A stretch of DNA of 57,940 nt from Clostridia bacterium (GCA_017416845.1 JAFQBA010000122.1:1-57940), one strand, 5' to 3'; counted from the stretch's first letter, positions 45,947 through 55,590 are shown. Translations and numbers: made by a program. Notes: generated by a model not told the origin, from the letters alone.

Positions 45947-47036
45947 CCTCCTTTCCTTCTAAGATATTAAAGAGCATCCTTCCTGCTTTTAAAATATTCT
46001 TCTTTTCATCAGGGCCTGCATTCTCGAGTTTATTAACAATTTCACGTGCGCAAAGTCCCTTAAGTGATATATCATCACAGAGTGAAGCAAAATCTTCTTC
46101 AATATAAGAAGCATCGACAAGAGAAATGTAAAAGCAATTCGCATATGAAGATATAAAATCACAATTAATATCCGCACCAATTCTATTTAAACCGGTGAAG
46201 GTGTAACGAAAAATATTTGCATCAGTTACCTTTTCAGAAACAGCTCTAACAAGAGACGACAAAGTAATTATATCAGATATATCAATGTAATCATCTACAT
46301 ACTCTCTTTTTGCGCAATTTATGAAAGTCAGATCAGCAAATCCTTTTGATACAAAACCGGACAAATATCCTTTTTTACCGCATTCATCAAATCCGTTTGG
46401 TTCATGGACTCCGGGATAAGCGTATGTAAGAGTTCCTGTTCGTTTAATTCCCGAAAAAGAATGAACATGACCAAGCGCAGCATAATCAAACCCCAAAAGC
46501 TCTATTTTGGATAAAGAAACAGGATTATATATGCTTTTGCCGTTTTCAGTAAGTTCACAGTGAATACATAAAAGATTAATATATTCAGAATCACAGGGAA
46601 TTTTCACATCAACAAGCGATTTTTCACAATAGTTTGATTCAAATGAAGCACCATAAACTCTTACACCAAGTTGTTCAAGTGTTATATATTGAAAATCAGG
46701 TGTGAAAACATGAAAATTATCAGGTGCATTTTTGCGTATATATCTGATTATTGTGCTATTATATGGATCATGATTACCGCAAGCCAGGAAAAAATGTACA
46801 TTTTTTAAATTACAGACTTTCTGAATTATCATTTCAGCAATTCTCTCAGAACAATTACCCGAGTCAAAAATATCCCCCGCAAGTAGTACCACATCAACAT
46901 CTGTGCATTTATCAAAAATCAACATGGCAGTCTGTTCAATTTCGATTTTTCTTATATTATTCTTTTCATAATCAAAGTTTGATACGGAAGCGCCAAGATG
47001 CATATCTGCTGTATGAAGTATTCTGATTTTATCCAC
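45930..47036 (-). CDS. yhaO: YhaO-like SbcD-type DNA exonuclease/metallophosphoesterase
   Basis: A 368-residue calcineurin-like phosphoesterase with HTADMHLG (H8, D11, H13), LLAGDIFD, ACGNHDPYNS, LLCIHCE and ALGHVHS, the full metal-ligand series of SbcD/Mre11 nucleases. It probably works with YhaN on DNA ends. The start is a GTG preceded by AGAGGTG. The promoter diverges from that of the fusion gene. Confidence 0.9.
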   Translation of the reverse strand: MDKIRILHTADMHLGASVSNFDYEKNNIRKIEIEQTAMLIFDKCTDVDVVLLAGDIFDSGNCSERIAEMIIQKVCNLKNVHFFLACGNHDPYNSTIIRYIRKNAPDNFHVFTPDFQYITLEQLGVRVYGASFESNYCEKSLVDVKIPCDSEYINLLCIHCELTENGKSIYNPVSLSKIELLGFDYAALGHVHSFSGIKRTGTLTYAYPGVHEPNGFDECGKKGYLSGFVSKGFADLTFINCAKREYVDDYIDISDIITLSSLVRAVSEKVTDANIFRYTFTGLNRIGADINCDFISSYANCFYISLVDASYIEEDFASLCDDISLKGLCAREIVNKLENAGPDEKKNILKAGRMLFNILEGKEDGVDY

Positions 47037-47077
47037 GATTGCTCACCTCTTTTTGCAAATATTATACATATGCTATT

Positions 47078-47106
47078 ATTTTATCATTCTGAGAGGTAAA
47101 AGTCAA
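47078..47106 (-). promoter_or_regulatory. Promoter of the yhaO-yhaN-yloU-fakA operon
   Basis: On the minus strand: -35 TTGACT (47101-47106), 17-base spacer, -10 TAAAAT (47078-47083). Confidence 0.65.
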
Positions 47107-47125
47107 TAAATCTGTACTATGCTTA

Positions 47126-47154
47126 TTGACAAAAAAAAGTCAGTTTGATATAAT
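47126..47154 (+). promoter_or_regulatory. Perfect consensus promoter of the fusion gene
   Basis: TTGACA (47126-47131), 17-base spacer, TATAAT (47149-47154). The long reading frame can be extended back to the TTG of this -35 box, which cannot be the start of translation. Confidence 0.88.
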
Positions 47155-47215
47155 GTCATTTAATGATTTAGTGAGATATTGTTTATATATATTTAACCGA
47201 AAGGACGATATTTTA

Positions 47216-49741
47216 ATGAAAATTGCATTTTCTACACTCTGTTGCCCAAACTATGCATGGAATGATATTTTTACAATGGCAACCGACCTTGGTTTTGACG
47301 GAATCGAAGTCCGTCACATAAACGAAGATGCTGCAAAATCTCCGTTTTCGGCTGATAAATGTGAAGAAACAGCCAAAAAACTTGAAAAAATGAAAATTGA
47401 AATTCCCTGCCTTTCAACGGGAGGATGTCTCAAAATTATTGAAACATGGCAGGAAACCAAAAACGAAATCCTTACATATATTTCAATTGCATCCAAAGTT
47501 GGCGCAAAGTATATTCGTATTCTCGGTGACCTTCATGAAAGCCCGGAAGGTGAAGTTGACGATGCTGTTGTTTGCGAAAGAATTAAGGAACTTGTTCCCG
47601 AAGCAGAAGCAAAAGGAATTACTCTTCTTGTTGAAACAAACGGTGTGTACGCTAACTCCGAAAGACTTTGCAATTTGCTAAACGAAGTTGCAAGCGACAA
47701 TGTTGCAGCTCTTTGGGATGTGCATCACCCATACAGATTCTTCGCTGAAAGTCCCGAGACAACACTCACCAATCTCGGAGCATACATAAAACATGTTCAT
47801 GTTAAGGACTCGGTTATGAATGCAGATAAAAGTGTGAGCTACAAAATTATTGGCGAAGGCGATATTCCCTTAGATGAAATTATGCTTGCGCTCAAATCAA
47901 TTAATTATGAAGGATACGTTACTCTCGAATGGGTAAAAAGATGGTATCCGGATCTTACTGATGCCTGCATAATATTCCCTAACTTTGTAGACTACATGAG
48001 AGCATATACAGGTTCAATGCGTCAAGGCTCAAGACTACAGGATAACCTCAGGGGCACAGGCAAATATATTTGGCCAAAAGAAACAATCATTGATCTGACA
48101 TTCCCGCAAGTGCTCGATCGCATTGTTGAAGAATTTCCAGATCAGTATGCTTTCAGATATACAACACTTGACTACACAAGAACATATAAAGAGTTCAGAG
48201 ATGATGTTGATAACTTTGCAAGAGCTTTAATTGCCATGGGAGTAAAACCCGGCGACCATGTTGCAATTTGGGCAACAAATGTTCCTGCTTGGTATATCAC
48301 TTTCTGGGCAACGGTTAAAATTGGAGCTGTTCTTGTTACCGTTAACACAGCATACAAGATTTACGAAGCCGAGTATCTCTTCAAACAGTCAGACACTCAT
48401 ACACTTGTTATGGTTGAAGGATACAAAACAAGCAACTATATTGAAATCATAAAAGAACTCTGCCCCGAACTGGCAAACCTCAAACCCGGTCAGCAGCTTC
48501 ACTCCAAAAGACTTCCCTTCCTCAGAAATGTTATCACTGTTGACTGTGAAATCCCCGGTGCATACACCTGGGATCAGGCAGTTGCAAGAGCAGATGAAAT
48601 TCCTGTTGAAGAGGTTTACAGAAGAGCTGCCGCTGTTAACAAAGATGATGTGTGCAACATGCAATATACCTCCGGTACAACAGGATTTCCCAAAGGAGTT
48701 ATGCTCACTCACTACAATGTTGTTAACAACGGTAAAGCAATTGGTGACTGCATGGATCTTTCCACTGCAGACAGAATGATGATTCAGGTACCCATGTTCC
48801 ATTGCTTTGGTATGGTGCTTGCGATGACTGCATCGGTAACTCACGGTGTTACAATGTCACCGATTCCTGCTTTCTCACCGAGAAAAGGTCTTGCGTGCAT
48901 TAATCAGGAAAAAATCACATGCTTCCACGGCGTTCCCACCATGTTTATTGCAATGCTCGGCCACGAAGATTTTGACAAAACAGATTTCTCACACATGAGA
49001 ACCGGCATCATGGCAGGCTCCCCCTGCCCCATTCAGACCATGAAAGAGGTTATCGAAAAAATGCATATGCCCGAAATATGCATAACCTATGGTCAGACAG
49101 AAGCATCACCTGCCACAACAATGAGCAAAACCACCGATTCACTTGAAGCAAGAGTTAACACCGTTGGCGGACCAATTTTTGGCGTAGAATGCAAAATTGT
49201 AGATCCCGACACCGGCGAAGAGCTTGGTGACAACATGGACGGCGAATTCTGCGCAAGAGGATATAACATCATGAAAGGCTATTACAAAATGCCTGCTGCA
49301 ACAGCTGCTGCCATTGATGAAGACGGCTGGCTTCATTCGGGTGACCTTGCAAGAAGAACTCCCGAGGGTTATTTCAAAATAACGGGAAGAATCAAGGATA
49401 TGATTATTCGTGGTGGCGAAAACCTTTATCCGAAAGAAATTGAAGATTTCATCTATACTCATCCGAAAGTAAGCGATGTTCAGGTTATCGGTGTTCCGGA
49501 CAAGCAGTATGGCGAAGAAGCTATGGCTTGCGTTATTGTTAAACCGGAAGAAGAGCTTACCGAGGAAGAACTCAGAGAATTTATTGTGGCAAACATTGCA
49601 AAACACAAAGTTCCCAGATACATCAGATTTGTGGATTCATTCCCTATGAATGCTGCAGGCAAAATTCTCAAATATAAAATGAGAGAAGAAGCCATTGAAT
49701 ATCTCGGACTTCAAGATGCAAGTAAGATTGTAACTGCATAA
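47216..49741 (+). CDS. Fusion of sugar-phosphate isomerase/epimerase with acyl-CoA synthetase
   Basis: An 841-residue protein with two enzyme domains. Residues 1-265 form a xylose-isomerase-like TIM barrel (sugar phosphate isomerase/epimerase family) with its probable metal ligands in LLVETNG (E140), LWDVHHPY (D178, H181), KHVHVKD (H193, H195) and TLEW (E238). Residues about 285-835 form a complete AMP-binding acyl-CoA synthetase: YTSGTTGFPKG (484-494), YGQTEASP, HSGDLA, GRIKDMIIRGGENLYP and the catalytic Lys in AAGKILKYK (K816). The linker (about 265-285) is short. ATG 47216 is set by AAAGGA ten bases upstream. No stop or frame break separates the parts. The C-terminal half resembles medium-chain fatty acyl-CoA ligases. 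Substrates are unknown. Confidence 0.9.
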   Translation: MKIAFSTLCCPNYAWNDIFTMATDLGFDGIEVRHINEDAAKSPFSADKCEETAKKLEKMKIEIPCLSTGGCLKIIETWQETKNEILTYISIASKVGAKYIRILGDLHESPEGEVDDAVVCERIKELVPEAEAKGITLLVETNGVYANSERLCNLLNEVASDNVAALWDVHHPYRFFAESPETTLTNLGAYIKHVHVKDSVMNADKSVSYKIIGEGDIPLDEIMLALKSINYEGYVTLEWVKRWYPDLTDACIIFPNFVDYMRAYTGSMRQGSRLQDNLRGTGKYIWPKETIIDLTFPQVLDRIVEEFPDQYAFRYTTLDYTRTYKEFRDDVDNFARALIAMGVKPGDHVAIWATNVPAWYITFWATVKIGAVLVTVNTAYKIYEAEYLFKQSDTHTLVMVEGYKTSNYIEIIKELCPELANLKPGQQLHSKRLPFLRNVITVDCEIPGAYTWDQAVARADEIPVEEVYRRAAAVNKDDVCNMQYTSGTTGFPKGVMLTHYNVVNNGKAIGDCMDLSTADRMMIQVPMFHCFGMVLAMTASVTHGVTMSPIPAFSPRKGLACINQEKITCFHGVPTMFIAMLGHEDFDKTDFSHMRTGIMAGSPCPIQTMKEVIEKMHMPEICITYGQTEASPATTMSKTTDSLEARVNTVGGPIFGVECKIVDPDTGEELGDNMDGEFCARGYNIMKGYYKMPAATAAAIDEDGWLHSGDLARRTPEGYFKITGRIKDMIIRGGENLYPKEIEDFIYTHPKVSDVQVIGVPDKQYGEEAMACVIVKPEEELTEEELREFIVANIAKHKVPRYIRFVDSFPMNAAGKILKYKMREEAIEYLGLQDASKIVTA

Positions 49742-49780
49742 AAGTAAAATCGCCACTTGTTACATTGTAAGAATAAAAGA

Positions 49781-49824
49781 CCTGTTTTCGTTTATCAGAC
49801 AGCATACGAAAACAGGTTTTTTTG
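49781..49824 (+). terminator. Terminator of the fusion gene
   Basis: A 12-base perfect stem (49781-49792 with 49807-49818) is followed by a run of seven T residues (49818-49824). Confidence 0.9.
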
Positions 49825-49883
49825 CGCATTGATTAAATCTATTTGTGTTATTTAAAATTGTTATAGAAAAAGAAATAAAACTA

Positions 49884-49912
49884 TAGACAAAAATATGTTT
49901 TTGGTGTAGAAT
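49884..49912 (+). promoter_or_regulatory. Promoter of the glutamine amidotransferase gene
   Basis: -35 TAGACA (49884-49889), 17-base spacer, -10 TAGAAT (49907-49912), then AAGGAGG before ATG 49962. Confidence 0.6.
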
Positions 49913-49961
49913 AGCAATAAGTTTTTAATGCGAAAATACATAGCTCCAAGGAGGAAACAGT

Positions 49962-51002
49962 ATGTGTAATTTGGTTGGTTACGCAGGCAACCGTCCTGCG
50001 GCTCCCATACTTATTGAAATGCTCAGGAAACAAGAAGGCTTTGACGGCGGGATGTCAACAGGCATTGCAACTGTTCACGAAGGCAGAATCTACATGAGAA
50101 AGGTTGTTGGAGACATTGACACTCTTCTTCGTGAAACTGATGCTCTTGAGCTTCCGGGAACAATTGGTATTATGCACTCAAGACCCGGAGGCGACATGGT
50201 TACCCACGCCCATCCCTTTATGACCGAAAACGATGAAACAGCCGTCATCTTAAACGGAACACTTCCGGCTGATGACAATATGGATAACCGAAATATGTGG
50301 GTACAAAAGCTTGAAGAAGAAGGTTTTGTTTTCCCGTCGGAATTTAAGGGCGGAGACAGTTGTACAAATCCCAAGCTTAAAAACGGTAACTTTGTTCACG
50401 ACACAGAATTTGTGGCGCATCTTATGACACATTTTCACAAATTCGAAAATATGTCATATGAAGATGCCCTTGCAAAGGCCATTGAAGAAGCATATTTTGA
50501 CATGGTTGTACTTATGCTTTCGAAAAATGAGCCTGACACAATTTTTGCAAACCGTCTTTCAAGACCTATGTATGTTATGTTGTCGGGAGAAGAAAGCTTC
50601 CTTTCCACCTGTGAATTCGGCTTTCCTAAAATAGACGGTGCAACAAAAATGTCGCTTCCTCTTTTCCACACCTGCAAGATTGAAAGAGGAAGATTCACCG
50701 TTACAAAATCCAAGGCACAAAACATCTGTGTTGGAGAAATCACACCAAAAAGCTATGCTGAAGGCTATGACAGAATGGTGAAATACTTTGACAAGCATAA
50801 GGATGATCTCCCTTATTTTGATACCTTTGAGTTTCTCATTACCCGTGAATGGAAAGACCTTTTCACTTCAACCAACAAATGCGGTCAGTATGCACGCCTT
50901 GCCTATGAGCTTCTTTATCAACTCGATTCCGAAGGAAGACTTGGCTATGAAGACAGAGTGACCGAAAAAGGCAGAAGAATTACATATATGTATTTGAAAT
51001 AA
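49962..51002 (+). CDS. Stand-alone class II glutamine amidotransferase
   Basis: A 346-residue Ntn-type protein. The start MCNLVGYAGN places a catalytic Cys at position 2. HSRPGGD (R74), THAHPF and ILNGTL (N98-G99) align with the glutamine-binding and oxyanion residues of GlmS/PurF-type amidotransferases. No synthase domain such as SIS or PRTase follows; the C-terminal 150 residues are unassigned. It would hydrolyse glutamine to ammonia for an unidentified partner. It has its own promoter and terminator, so nothing in the context names the partner. Confidence 0.8.
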   Translation: MCNLVGYAGNRPAAPILIEMLRKQEGFDGGMSTGIATVHEGRIYMRKVVGDIDTLLRETDALELPGTIGIMHSRPGGDMVTHAHPFMTENDETAVILNGTLPADDNMDNRNMWVQKLEEEGFVFPSEFKGGDSCTNPKLKNGNFVHDTEFVAHLMTHFHKFENMSYEDALAKAIEEAYFDMVVLMLSKNEPDTIFANRLSRPMYVMLSGEESFLSTCEFGFPKIDGATKMSLPLFHTCKIERGRFTVTKSKAQNICVGEITPKSYAEGYDRMVKYFDKHKDDLPYFDTFEFLITREWKDLFTSTNKCGQYARLAYELLYQLDSEGRLGYEDRVTEKGRRITYMYLK

Positions 51003-51011
51003 TTAATATTT

Positions 51012-51037
51012 AAGGAGCCGATTTCGGCTCCTTTTTT
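51012..51037 (+). terminator. Terminator of the amidotransferase gene
   Basis: A nine-base stem (51012-51020 with 51025-51033) with a 4-base loop is followed by T residues to 51037. Confidence 0.88.
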
Positions 51038-51139
51038 AACTGCATAGGAATTTACGCTTAAATTCGTTCGCGAGATGAGATGTTAATGAAACTATGCTCG
51101 CGACATGGGTGTAGGCACAGCCTAGTTTCTTATTGTAAA

Positions 51140-51940
51140 TCACTTCGTTCTATATCTTCCGGGTGAAACACCCATTTTTTTCTTGAAAATCCTCCCGAAA
51201 TAGTATTGATCGTCATAGCCGACTTTTTCCGCAATCTCACTTATGTCAAGATTTGTCTGCACAAGAAGTCTACATGCAGCACTTATTCGACGAGAAATTA
51301 TGTATTCGCAGGGCGACATCCCCGTGTGGCTTTTAAAGATTTTGCGAAAACGTGTCAGCCCCATCCCCTCAAGGTAAGCAAGAAATCCCACTTCAATGTC
51401 TGATGAATAGTTTCGGGTTATATATTGAATAGCTTTAAGAGGAAGGCTAAAATATTCGTTTTTGGCAATATATCTTGATGACAAAAGGAGAATTTCTTTC
51501 GTAATCATGTTCATCAGTTCCACGGATTTTGAATCATTAATCATAAACTCCTTGTAAAGGTCGTCGAAATGGTCTTTGATATCTCGGTTAAGACCTATGT
51601 GGCATATTACCTCTGTATCAATATTATTGTTTTTAAGGAATTTTGCCGCATCATATCCCGTAAAATGAACCCAAAGATAAGACGTGGGGCCGATGCTTTT
51701 GTAATCAAATTTGTATCCCGGCTTAAAAATTATAAAATCCCCCGGCTCAACGTCGCCCTCGGGCATGGTAAGTTTTCCGCTTTGAAGATATAGATAATAG
51801 AAATCACGTCTTGATGCGGAATTGCAAAATTCACTTGTTTCATCAACAATTCCTGCACAATTAACATAAAATGCAACATCTGTTACTTCTCGGTTTGCGG
51901 AAAACTCCGTTTCGGTGTGATAATATTGTTGTGATGACAT
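51140..51940 (-). CDS. AraC-family transcriptional regulator
   Basis: A 266-residue regulator. The N-terminal arm has the cupin-like pattern GKLTMPEGDVEPGDFIIFKP; the C-terminal double helix-turn-helix includes GLTRFRKIFKSHTGMSP, DISEIAEKVGYDDQYYFGR and MGVSPGRYR. GGAGG precedes the start. It diverges from the DUF4091 gene, its likely target, with 118 bases between. Confidence 0.9.
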   Translation of the reverse strand: MSSQQYYHTETEFSANREVTDVAFYVNCAGIVDETSEFCNSASRRDFYYLYLQSGKLTMPEGDVEPGDFIIFKPGYKFDYKSIGPTSYLWVHFTGYDAAKFLKNNNIDTEVICHIGLNRDIKDHFDDLYKEFMINDSKSVELMNMITKEILLLSSRYIAKNEYFSLPLKAIQYITRNYSSDIEVGFLAYLEGMGLTRFRKIFKSHTGMSPCEYIISRRISAACRLLVQTNLDISEIAEKVGYDDQYYFGRIFKKKMGVSPGRYRTK

Positions 51941-51988
51941 GGCAACCTCCGTGTGTTGAAAAGTCCATTTTTTCGACTTGTTTGTACA

Positions 51989-52017
51989 TTGATTTTACAT
52001 TGAGATAATTATATACT
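51989..52017 (+). promoter_or_regulatory. Promoter of the DUF4091 gene
   Basis: -35 TTGATT (51989-51994), 17-base spacer, -10 TATACT (52012-52017), 42 bases before the start codon. Confidence 0.65.
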
Positions 52018-52058
52018 GAAAACAACCAAAAATCAACAGAAAAGAGCGTGATTTTAAA

Positions 52059-53726
52059 ATGATTGAGGCAAAACAGATTTCTTCCCTTGAAAAAGTGAGA
52101 CGCGAAAGCGACCTGAGTTATGACGAAATATGCAAAAAAACAGTTTTGAGAGGTGAAAGATATTCCTATCAGATTGCCATAAAAACTGACGTACGCATAG
52201 AGACAAAATTAGAAATTGAATCGGAACTTAAAGATTACATAAAGGTTTTCGTTGTTGAAAATGCTGTTATGGATACCCCACTTACCTCTCCCGAAGCAAT
52301 TGCCCTTGATGATGACTACATCACCAAAGAAAGCGGTCTTATGCCCGATATCCTTATTCCGATTGAGGAAAGAGACAACATTGTGCTGACCGCAATCGGT
52401 GCAAGCTCTTTGTGGATTGAGGTTAATGTGCCGAAAGATTATCCTGCAGGAAAATATTCTGTGACCGCAAAGCTTAATAATCTTGCAGACGACGAAGCTA
52501 TATTTGAAAAAACTCTGGAGCTTGAAATTGCCAATGCTACGGTTTTACCCCAGAGCCTTATATACACAAGATGGTTCTATGCGGACTGCATTGCCGATTA
52601 CCATGATGTGGAGGTTTACAGTGAAAAACACTGGCAGCTTATTGAAAACTACATCCGTCAGGCGGTTGATGTGGGAATAAACATGATTCTTGTTCCTGTG
52701 CACACCCCGCCCCTCGACACTGCCATCGGCACACAAAGAACCTGCGTTCAGCTTGTTGATATTGAAAAAACGGGCGAAACCTACACCTTTAATTTTGACA
52801 AGTTCAGACGTTTTGTTGACATATGCAAAAAATGCGGTGTTAAATATTATGAGATAGCTCATATGTTTTCTCAGTGGGGTGCAAAATGTGCACCGAATAT
52901 AATGGTAACCGAAAACGGCAAAACAGACTATATGTTCGGCTGGCACGTGGCGGCAGACAGCTATGAATATGTTAATTTTCTCAGACAGTATATTGCCGCA
53001 ATTTCCAATGCCCTCAAAGAAGAAGGCATAAGCGAAAACACCTATTTCCACATTTCGGATGAACCAAACCTTGAAACAATGGAAACCTACAAAAGAGCGT
53101 CTGATATCATAAAACCTCTTATAGGTGACAGCAAGACCTTTGATGCACTTTCGGAGTATGAATTTTATGAACGTGGAATGGTTGAATGTCCGGTAACTGT
53201 TGTTAGCAAAATCGACAAATTCCTCGAACACAAAATTGACAATCAGTGGGCATATTATTGTTGTGGACCACAGATGACATACACAAATTCGTTTTTGGCA
53301 ATGCCCTCTGCAAGAGTGCGTATTTTGGGCATATTGCTATATAAGTTTAACATCAAAGGCTTTCTTCACTGGGGGCTCAATTTCTACAACGGATGCATTT
53401 CACGATACAAGCTCAACCCCTATATGACAACCTCCGCTGACGGTGTATTCTCGTCGGGTGACCCCTTTATTCTTTATCCCGCAAAAGACGGTGCATACAA
53501 TTCCATCAGAGGAAAAGTTACTTTTGAGGCAATTGGCGACATGAATCTTTGCAGAACTCTTGAGAGTTACATCGGAAGAGACGAAGTTGTGAAACTCATT
53601 GACTCTGTGGCAGGAATGGATGTCACCTTTGCCAACTATCCGAAAGGTGCAGATTTTATTTTGAATCTTAGAGATAAAATAATTGAAGAAATAAAAAAGC
53701 AATCTGAAACTGCAACCATGCACTGA
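52059..53726 (+). CDS. DUF4091 domain-containing protein, putative glycosidase
   Basis: A 555-residue protein without signal peptide. An N-terminal beta-sandwich (about 1-165, with WIEVNVPKDYPAGKYSV) precedes a TIM-barrel-like domain with YFHISDEPN (candidate acidic residues), QWAYYCCG and FLHWGLNFYN, the typical DUF4091 pattern. The family is found in carbohydrate-use loci and is thought to be glycosidase-like, but the substrate is unknown. The ribosome site is weak (AAAAGAG). Confidence 0.78.
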   Translation: MIEAKQISSLEKVRRESDLSYDEICKKTVLRGERYSYQIAIKTDVRIETKLEIESELKDYIKVFVVENAVMDTPLTSPEAIALDDDYITKESGLMPDILIPIEERDNIVLTAIGASSLWIEVNVPKDYPAGKYSVTAKLNNLADDEAIFEKTLELEIANATVLPQSLIYTRWFYADCIADYHDVEVYSEKHWQLIENYIRQAVDVGINMILVPVHTPPLDTAIGTQRTCVQLVDIEKTGETYTFNFDKFRRFVDICKKCGVKYYEIAHMFSQWGAKCAPNIMVTENGKTDYMFGWHVAADSYEYVNFLRQYIAAISNALKEEGISENTYFHISDEPNLETMETYKRASDIIKPLIGDSKTFDALSEYEFYERGMVECPVTVVSKIDKFLEHKIDNQWAYYCCGPQMTYTNSFLAMPSARVRILGILLYKFNIKGFLHWGLNFYNGCISRYKLNPYMTTSADGVFSSGDPFILYPAKDGAYNSIRGKVTFEAIGDMNLCRTLESYIGRDEVVKLIDSVAGMDVTFANYPKGADFILNLRDKIIEEIKKQSETATMH

Positions 53727-53797
53727 GCATAATCCCAAACACATCTTATCTTTCGAACGAATTCAAGTGTTTTTTTACAAAAAACATATATAATCAC

Positions 53798-53834
53798 AAA
53801 ACAGGGATGTAAACAAAAATTACATCCCTGTTTT
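53798..53834. terminator. Bidirectional terminator
   Basis: A 15-base perfect stem (53798-53812 with 53820-53834) with a 7-base loop lies between the convergent DUF4091 gene and the pectin operon. The ends are A-rich and T-rich, giving a T run in either direction. Confidence 0.88.
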
Positions 53835-53837
53835 CTT

Positions 53838-54413
53838 TCAATCTGCTTTTTGAATATTCAAACTGTAAAACCTGTTGATGTTTTCACAACCGGTTATCCC
53901 GAAATAAACCTCATCGGGTAAATTTTCGGCTCTTACTGTGAGGTTTCGGTCGCCAACCGAAACACGGAAGCCTTTTTCCAAAAGTCCAATTTCCATATTG
54001 TGCACAGCTTCGGGTTCAACGCTGAATTCACTGCTCGCCGTCAGATGATATCGGAGCTTATCACCATCCATATAAAACTCCCATATGTTAATCCCTTTTT
54101 CCCACAGCACAGCCTCGTAGCACACTCCGTACCACAGATTTCCGTTTTCGTCACGGTGGATTTTGTCTGTAAGGGTTATAAGCGGTGCACCAAACTCTTC
54201 AAAGGAACAACAAGTTGTTATCCTTGTACCTTTTTTATATTTTTCTTTAGTCATTATGGTTGTATAATCATATCCCATCGGTCCGTCGGTATTCTTTTTA
54301 TTTGATATGCAGTTCTCTTCCTGAAAAAACTCAGGCATAAACTCAAAACGCATTGTGTGAACCGGATTGAAAAATTCTTCCCACTGACCTCTTTTGAATT
54401 CTATGTAATGCAT
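53838..54413 (-). CDS. Unknown beta-rich protein of the pectin operon
   Basis: A 191-residue cytoplasmic protein that was not recognised. The alternation of strands, aromatic residues such as WYGVCYEAVLWEKGINIWEF and the end VYFGITGCENINRFYSLNI suggest a concanavalin-like beta-sandwich. YesU (DUF1961) of Bacillus has such a fold and sits in a rhamnogalacturonan cluster, but no sequence match can be claimed. The start ATG 54413 is preceded by GGAGA at eight bases; an ATG five codons earlier contains that ribosome site. It is the third gene after GH105 and the PL22-like lyase. Confidence 0.6.
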   Translation of the reverse strand: MHYIEFKRGQWEEFFNPVHTMRFEFMPEFFQEENCISNKKNTDGPMGYDYTTIMTKEKYKKGTRITTCCSFEEFGAPLITLTDKIHRDENGNLWYGVCYEAVLWEKGINIWEFYMDGDKLRYHLTASSEFSVEPEAVHNMEIGLLEKGFRVSVGDRNLTVRAENLPDEVYFGITGCENINRFYSLNIQKAD

Positions 54414-54439
54414 AAAATTGTTCTCCATATCTTATAAAA

Positions 54440-55588
54440 TTATTTTTCAAATGTCAAAACTTCTTCGACATTTGCAACGGCAAGGTCGGCTCCGCCTTCG
54501 TTTGAAGTTGTAAAGATAATATACTTTTCATTTTCACAAAATCTTGGATGAGGGTCTATGTGATAGTCGCATTGATTGTCGGGAGTCCAGTTGTTTTCGG
54601 ACATACGGCTTACGATATCGGTCACCTTGCCTGTTTTTGCATTAAACAGTCTCACCGCACTTGCACATCCACGATACCAGACCGGGTATTTATCATATAA
54701 AACATCATCATAAACATACAATGTTTCATCTTTTGTAGTGTGTGCGTGCCAAGGGTCGCACTTGTGAACGGTTTTGTGTTCACCTGTATGTATGTTTTTA
54801 AAATTAATTCCCGACTTACTTACATAATATATCTTTTCGCCGTCACTGCTCCACCATTCATGAGATGCCATTTCACCAATGGGAGCATGAAGAGTAGCCT
54901 TCCCGCCCGGCTCAACGGTCCACAGTCTCTCATAAACACCGTCTTTGTTGGTGGGAATCCACGGTGACTCTCCTGTTTCAATATCGGTATAACCGTCATA
55001 TGCACAAAGCGCAAGCTTTGAGTTAGCAGGATTTATCTGTCCGTGATTCATTAAAAACGGAGATTTGTACCAAAGCTCATACTCACCGGTTTTTATGTTT
55101 GCAACACCGACCGAAAAATCGTTGTTGCCCTCTCTGATGTCGAGAAAGAAGCTGTTGCATTCATCATCAAGCGGTGTCAGATGAGTGGCTATGCCTTTTG
55201 TCAGACGGTTGCTTTTAAACTTAAAAATCATTTCTGACACAGCGTCTTTTTTTGGTTTTCGTTTGAATATCATATTATTCCACGTAAAATATACCTCTCC
55301 GCTTACAGGGTGTACCCATGGTGATGCACTGTTAAACAATGTATCGTTGCATACGTTCAGGCTATCTTCTTCAAAATCAATGAAACCAAGCATTCTGCAA
55401 TCTGCATTATGCATTGGCGGGAAGCTGGCATAAAACCACAAATATCTTCCGTCTGTTGTCATTGAATTGTTTACAAAATAAAAGCCTTGTTGAAAGATGG
55501 CTGCACGCTCTTTGAGAACATAATGAGGCACACCGTTTGATGGGTTTATTTTTTTTTGAAACAGCTTTGAAGTTTCGGGTGTATACAT
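54440..55588 (-). CDS. Oligogalacturonate lyase-like protein (PL22, beta-propeller)
   Basis: A 382-residue seven-bladed-propeller-like protein. Landmarks are LMNHGQINPANSKLALCAYDG, ASHEWWSSDGEKIYYVS, CDPWHAHTT and CDYHIDPHPRF, which match the metal-binding His residues of PL22. These cytoplasmic enzymes split unsaturated digalacturonate to 4-deoxy-5-ketouronate. The adjacent GH105 gene supports the assignment. It starts two bases after the GH105 stop, and its ribosome site GAGGAGG is inside the GH105 3' end, so the genes are coupled. Confidence 0.8.
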   Translation of the reverse strand: MYTPETSKLFQKKINPSNGVPHYVLKERAAIFQQGFYFVNNSMTTDGRYLWFYASFPPMHNADCRMLGFIDFEEDSLNVCNDTLFNSASPWVHPVSGEVYFTWNNMIFKRKPKKDAVSEMIFKFKSNRLTKGIATHLTPLDDECNSFFLDIREGNNDFSVGVANIKTGEYELWYKSPFLMNHGQINPANSKLALCAYDGYTDIETGESPWIPTNKDGVYERLWTVEPGGKATLHAPIGEMASHEWWSSDGEKIYYVSKSGINFKNIHTGEHKTVHKCDPWHAHTTKDETLYVYDDVLYDKYPVWYRGCASAVRLFNAKTGKVTDIVSRMSENNWTPDNQCDYHIDPHPRFCENEKYIIFTTSNEGGADLAVANVEEVLTFEK

Positions 55589-55590
55589 AA

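Noticed and set aside
47126..47215. Longer form of the fusion protein starting at 47126
   Set aside because: The codon is inside the -35 box of a perfect promoter; the ATG at 47216 has a ribosome site and begins a proper TIM-barrel N-terminus.
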